The position numbers and the translations under genes were made by a program. Below the pieces are notes generated by a model, which was not told the origin of the DNA, did not search any database, and worked only from the letters and a program-made list of their open reading frames with translations. From Streptomyces sp. NRRL S-1022 (GTDB lineage: Bacteria > Actinomycetota > Actinomycetes > Streptomycetales > Streptomycetaceae): 64,000 nt of DNA. Numbering within the stretch: position 1 is the first letter of the stretch; each line of letters opens with the position of its first letter. Positions 61,868 through 64,000 of this stretch are shown here, in pieces. Where the stretch lies: the NCBI RefSeq assembly GCF_000720135.1, contig NZ_JOIU01000009.1:124001-188000 (forward strand). Direction: 5' to 3'.

Positions 61868-62854
61868 ATGAGCAGTATCCCCGTCGGCGGCCGGCACGGC
61901 AGGCCGGCCACGAGGGACGGGCAGCCCGAGCTGCGGCGCACCGAGCACGTCAGGTACTCGATGGCGCCGGCCCGTACCCTCTACGAGCTGGCCGCCGACG
62001 TCACACGCTGGCCCGCCATCTTCGGGCCCAGCATCTACGCCCAGCACCTGAGCCGCGGCCCGCGCACCGAGCGGTTCCGGCTGTGGGCCCAGGTGAACGG
62101 CGAGGTCAAGTCCTGGGTGTCCCGGCGCGAACTCGACCCGGACGCGCTGTGGATCCGCTTCGACCAGGAGGAGAGCGCCGCCCCCATCGGCAGCATGGGC
62201 GGCGAGTGGCACTTCCGGCCGCTGCCGGACGGCGGCACCGAGATCGTGCTGCTCCACGAGTTCACCGCAGCCGACGACAGCCAGGAGACGGTCAGCTGGA
62301 TCGCCTCCGCGCTCGACCGCAACAGCGCGGTGGAGCTGGAGGCGCTGACCCGGATCGCCGAACTGGGCCACGCGATCGACGACGTGGTGTTCTCGTTCAC
62401 CGACACGGTCGCGCTGGGGCGCCCGGCCGCCGAGGTCTACGACTTCCTGAACCGCTCGGACCTGTGGCCGCAGCGCCTCCCGCACGTGCGGCGGGTGACG
62501 CTGAAGGAGGACGTGCCCGGCGTCCAGGACATGGTGATGGAGACGGTCACCGCGGACGGCTCCACGCACAGCACGCACTCGGTCCGGGTCTGCGTGCCCG
62601 GCCAGCTGATCGTCTACAAGCAGCTGGTGCCGCCGCGGCTGCTCTTCGGCCACAGCGGACGCTGGGAGCTGGCCGGGGAGGGCGACGAGGTGCTGGTGAC
62701 CGCCGAACACACCGTCGCGATCAACCCGGGCGCCGTCGCCGAGGTGCTGGGCGCCGGCAAGACGCTGGCCGACGCGCGCGAGTACGTCCGCGGCGCGCTG
62801 GGGCGCAACAGCCGCAGCACGCTCGACCACGCCGGGTCGTGGCGCCATGGGTGA
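61868..62854 (+). CDS. Didomain polyketide aromatase/cyclase
   Basis: A 328-residue protein of two START/Bet v1-like domains. Domain 1 (about 20-165) contains HVRYSMAPARTLYELAADVT, RWPAIFGPSIYAQHL and WVSRRELDPDALWIRFDQEE; domain 2 (about 180-325) contains VALGRPAAEVYDFLNRSDLW, QRLPHVRRVTLKEDVPGVQD and EHTVAINPGAVAEVLGAGKT. Didomain forms aromatise the first ring of C9-reduced aromatic polyketides (ActVII, Gra-type). It therefore indicates a reducing type II PKS. GAGGAGAGGAACCACC precedes the ATG. Confidence 0.93.
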   Translation: MSSIPVGGRHGRPATRDGQPELRRTEHVRYSMAPARTLYELAADVTRWPAIFGPSIYAQHLSRGPRTERFRLWAQVNGEVKSWVSRRELDPDALWIRFDQEESAAPIGSMGGEWHFRPLPDGGTEIVLLHEFTAADDSQETVSWIASALDRNSAVELEALTRIAELGHAIDDVVFSFTDTVALGRPAAEVYDFLNRSDLWPQRLPHVRRVTLKEDVPGVQDMVMETVTADGSTHSTHSVRVCVPGQLIVYKQLVPPRLLFGHSGRWELAGEGDEVLVTAEHTVAINPGAVAEVLGAGKTLADAREYVRGALGRNSRSTLDHAGSWRHG

Positions 62855-64000
62855 GCCCGGCGGCCTGCCCCACGACGGCTCCTGCGACAGCGTCTTCGCC
62901 GAGGTGGCGCGGGTCTTCCGGCGGCACTTCGCCGACGGCGAGGAGATCGGCGCGGCGGTGTGCGTCTACCACCGCGGCCGGCCGGTGGTGGACCTGTGGG
63001 GCGGCTTCGCCGACCCCGGCCGGACCGACCCGTGGCGGGCGTCGACCCTGAGCGTCCTCGCCTCGCCCACCAAGGCACTGGTCACCGCCGCGGCGCTGCT
63101 CCTGGTGGACCGCGGGGTGCTGGAGCTGGACCGGCCGATCGCCGACCACTGGCCGGAGTTCGCCGCGCACGGCAAGGAGAAGATCACGCTGCGGATGGTG
63201 CTGAGCCACCGCTCCGGCGTGGTCTGCCTGGACCACGCCCCGATCACCGCCGACCACATGCGCCGGCACACCCCGATCGCCGAGGCGCTCGCCGGGGCCC
63301 GCCCGGAGTGGGAGCCGGACACCGCGCACGGGTACCACGCCGTGACCTTCGGCTACCTGGTCAGCGAACTGATCCGCAGGCGCACCGGCCGCACGGTCGG
63401 CGTCTTCTTCGCCGAGGAGATCGCCGCGCCGCTGGGCCTGGACTGCCACATCGGCCTGCCCGATCCGGACGCCGTCCACCTGGCCACCATGCTCCAGTCC
63501 AAGGCCGAGGACGTGATGTCGGGCGGTGACCCCGGCGACGCCATCGCCATGCTGACCGAGCTGGGCAGGCCCGAGTCGCTCACCCACCGGTCGACGGTGG
63601 CCAGCATGGCCCTGGACCCGGAACCGGAGCCGACGGCCGAGGACCCGTCCTACGGCGGCTGGGCGAGCGCCCGGTCCCTGGCCCGGCTGTACGCCGCACT
63701 CGTCGGCGAGGTCGACGGGTTCCGGCTGCTCAGCCCCGGGATGTCGGCCGAGATCGGCCGGGTGCACGCCGAGGGCCCCTGCCGGATCACCATGATGTCC
63801 ACCGCCTGGGGGCTGGGCTTCATGCTGCCCGACAGCCCCACCTTCCCGGCCTCGGCCGGCCTGACCACCGCGTTCGGCTTCGACGGCGCGAACGGCACCT
63901 TCACCTTCGCCGACCCGCGCCACGACCTCGCCTTCGCCTACGTGCAGAACTCCGGCTCCCGCGAGCTGGGCAGCATCGACGACCGCGCCCACCGGCTCGT
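62847..64000 (+). CDS. Serine hydrolase of the class C beta-lactamase/esterase family (runs off the window)
   Basis: 384 codons are visible without a stop. The ATG overlaps the aromatase stop by 8 bp. Ser73-P-T-Lys76 in LSVLASPTKALVTAAALL is the SxxK nucleophile motif; GYHAVTFGYLVSELIRRRTG contains the second-motif Tyr, and WGLGFMLPDSPTF is in the C-terminal sheet region. Family members are esterases, transesterases such as LovD, and beta-lactamases. In this place an acyl transfer or hydrolytic step on the polyketide is possible. The C-terminus lies beyond 64000. Confidence 0.87.
   Translation, partial: MGEPGGLPHDGSCDSVFAEVARVFRRHFADGEEIGAAVCVYHRGRPVVDLWGGFADPGRTDPWRASTLSVLASPTKALVTAAALLLVDRGVLELDRPIADHWPEFAAHGKEKITLRMVLSHRSGVVCLDHAPITADHMRRHTPIAEALAGARPEWEPDTAHGYHAVTFGYLVSELIRRRTGRTVGVFFAEEIAAPLGLDCHIGLPDPDAVHLATMLQSKAEDVMSGGDPGDAIAMLTELGRPESLTHRSTVASMALDPEPEPTAEDPSYGGWASARSLARLYAALVGEVDGFRLLSPGMSAEIGRVHAEGPCRITMMSTAWGLGFMLPDSPTFPASAGLTTAFGFDGANGTFTFADPRHDLAFAYVQNSGSRELGSIDDRAHRL

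Overview
High-GC actinobacterial chromosome, almost certainly Streptomyces. The evidence is the GC-rich third positions, many GTG and TTG starts, an HspR HAIR operator in front of clpB, the dispersed GTCGCGCAGTTCCCCGCG repeat, and a gene order (clpB ... pyrE-fba ... kynA-kynU ... two paired two-component systems ... purA ... recR ... ask-asd ... sigma factor) that I recall from the central core of S. coelicolor.

Layout. 1-1632: a LuxR-type regulator (cut by the window edge) divergent from a two-gene unit encoding a secreted peptide with two DTTWG motifs and a shrunken, ligand-less Rieske-like protein. 1694-15118: housekeeping genes, including a pyridoxamine-oxidase-fold protein, clpB, YbjN, an aminotransferase, a spermidine synthase-like membrane protein, pyrE, class II aldolase and an MFS exporter. 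15119-15467 is a gene-free tandem repeat block. 16034-19130: tryptophan to anthranilate genes (dioxygenase, kynureninase, a candidate formamidase). 19173-25716: two paralogous histidine kinase/response regulator pairs whose operons start with the same 46-bp element at the same distance from a TACC hexamer. 25786-36133: P450, diacylglycerol kinase-like protein, purA, a GntR regulator with an aminotransferase, a receptor Ser/Thr kinase, a SLATT-like membrane protein and YbaB. 36207-42196: recR, ask-asd and an ECF sigma factor with a histidine-rich membrane partner. 42301-52191: SURF1, a methyltransferase, an S9 peptidase, a TrkA-like channel protein, a permease/TIGR03943 pair, nadE and a small membrane protein.

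52250-64000 (continuing past the edge) is accessory: the flank of a glycosylated, reducing type II polyketide gene cluster. It has dTDP-glucose synthesis (rmlA, rmlB), an NDP-hexose 2,3-dehydratase, a glycosyltransferase, an FkbM methyltransferase, an NTF2-like protein, an SDR reductase, an F420-dependent oxidoreductase, a Ddn-hemerythrin fusion, a didomain aromatase/cyclase and a serine hydrolase. Several of its intergenic regions carry 11-bp-phased heptamers typical of SARP activator sites. The ketosynthases should lie beyond 64000.

The most unusual item is a candidate structured RNA at 60602-60740, inside this cluster. It has its own -35/-10, a 14-bp closing stem (extendable to 16 bp) joining sequences about 100 nt apart, internal hairpins and a T7 tract. 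I could not match it to a riboswitch class I know. Second are the DTTWG-peptide locus and the duplicated two-component promoter element. All functions are from reading motifs; no database search was run.
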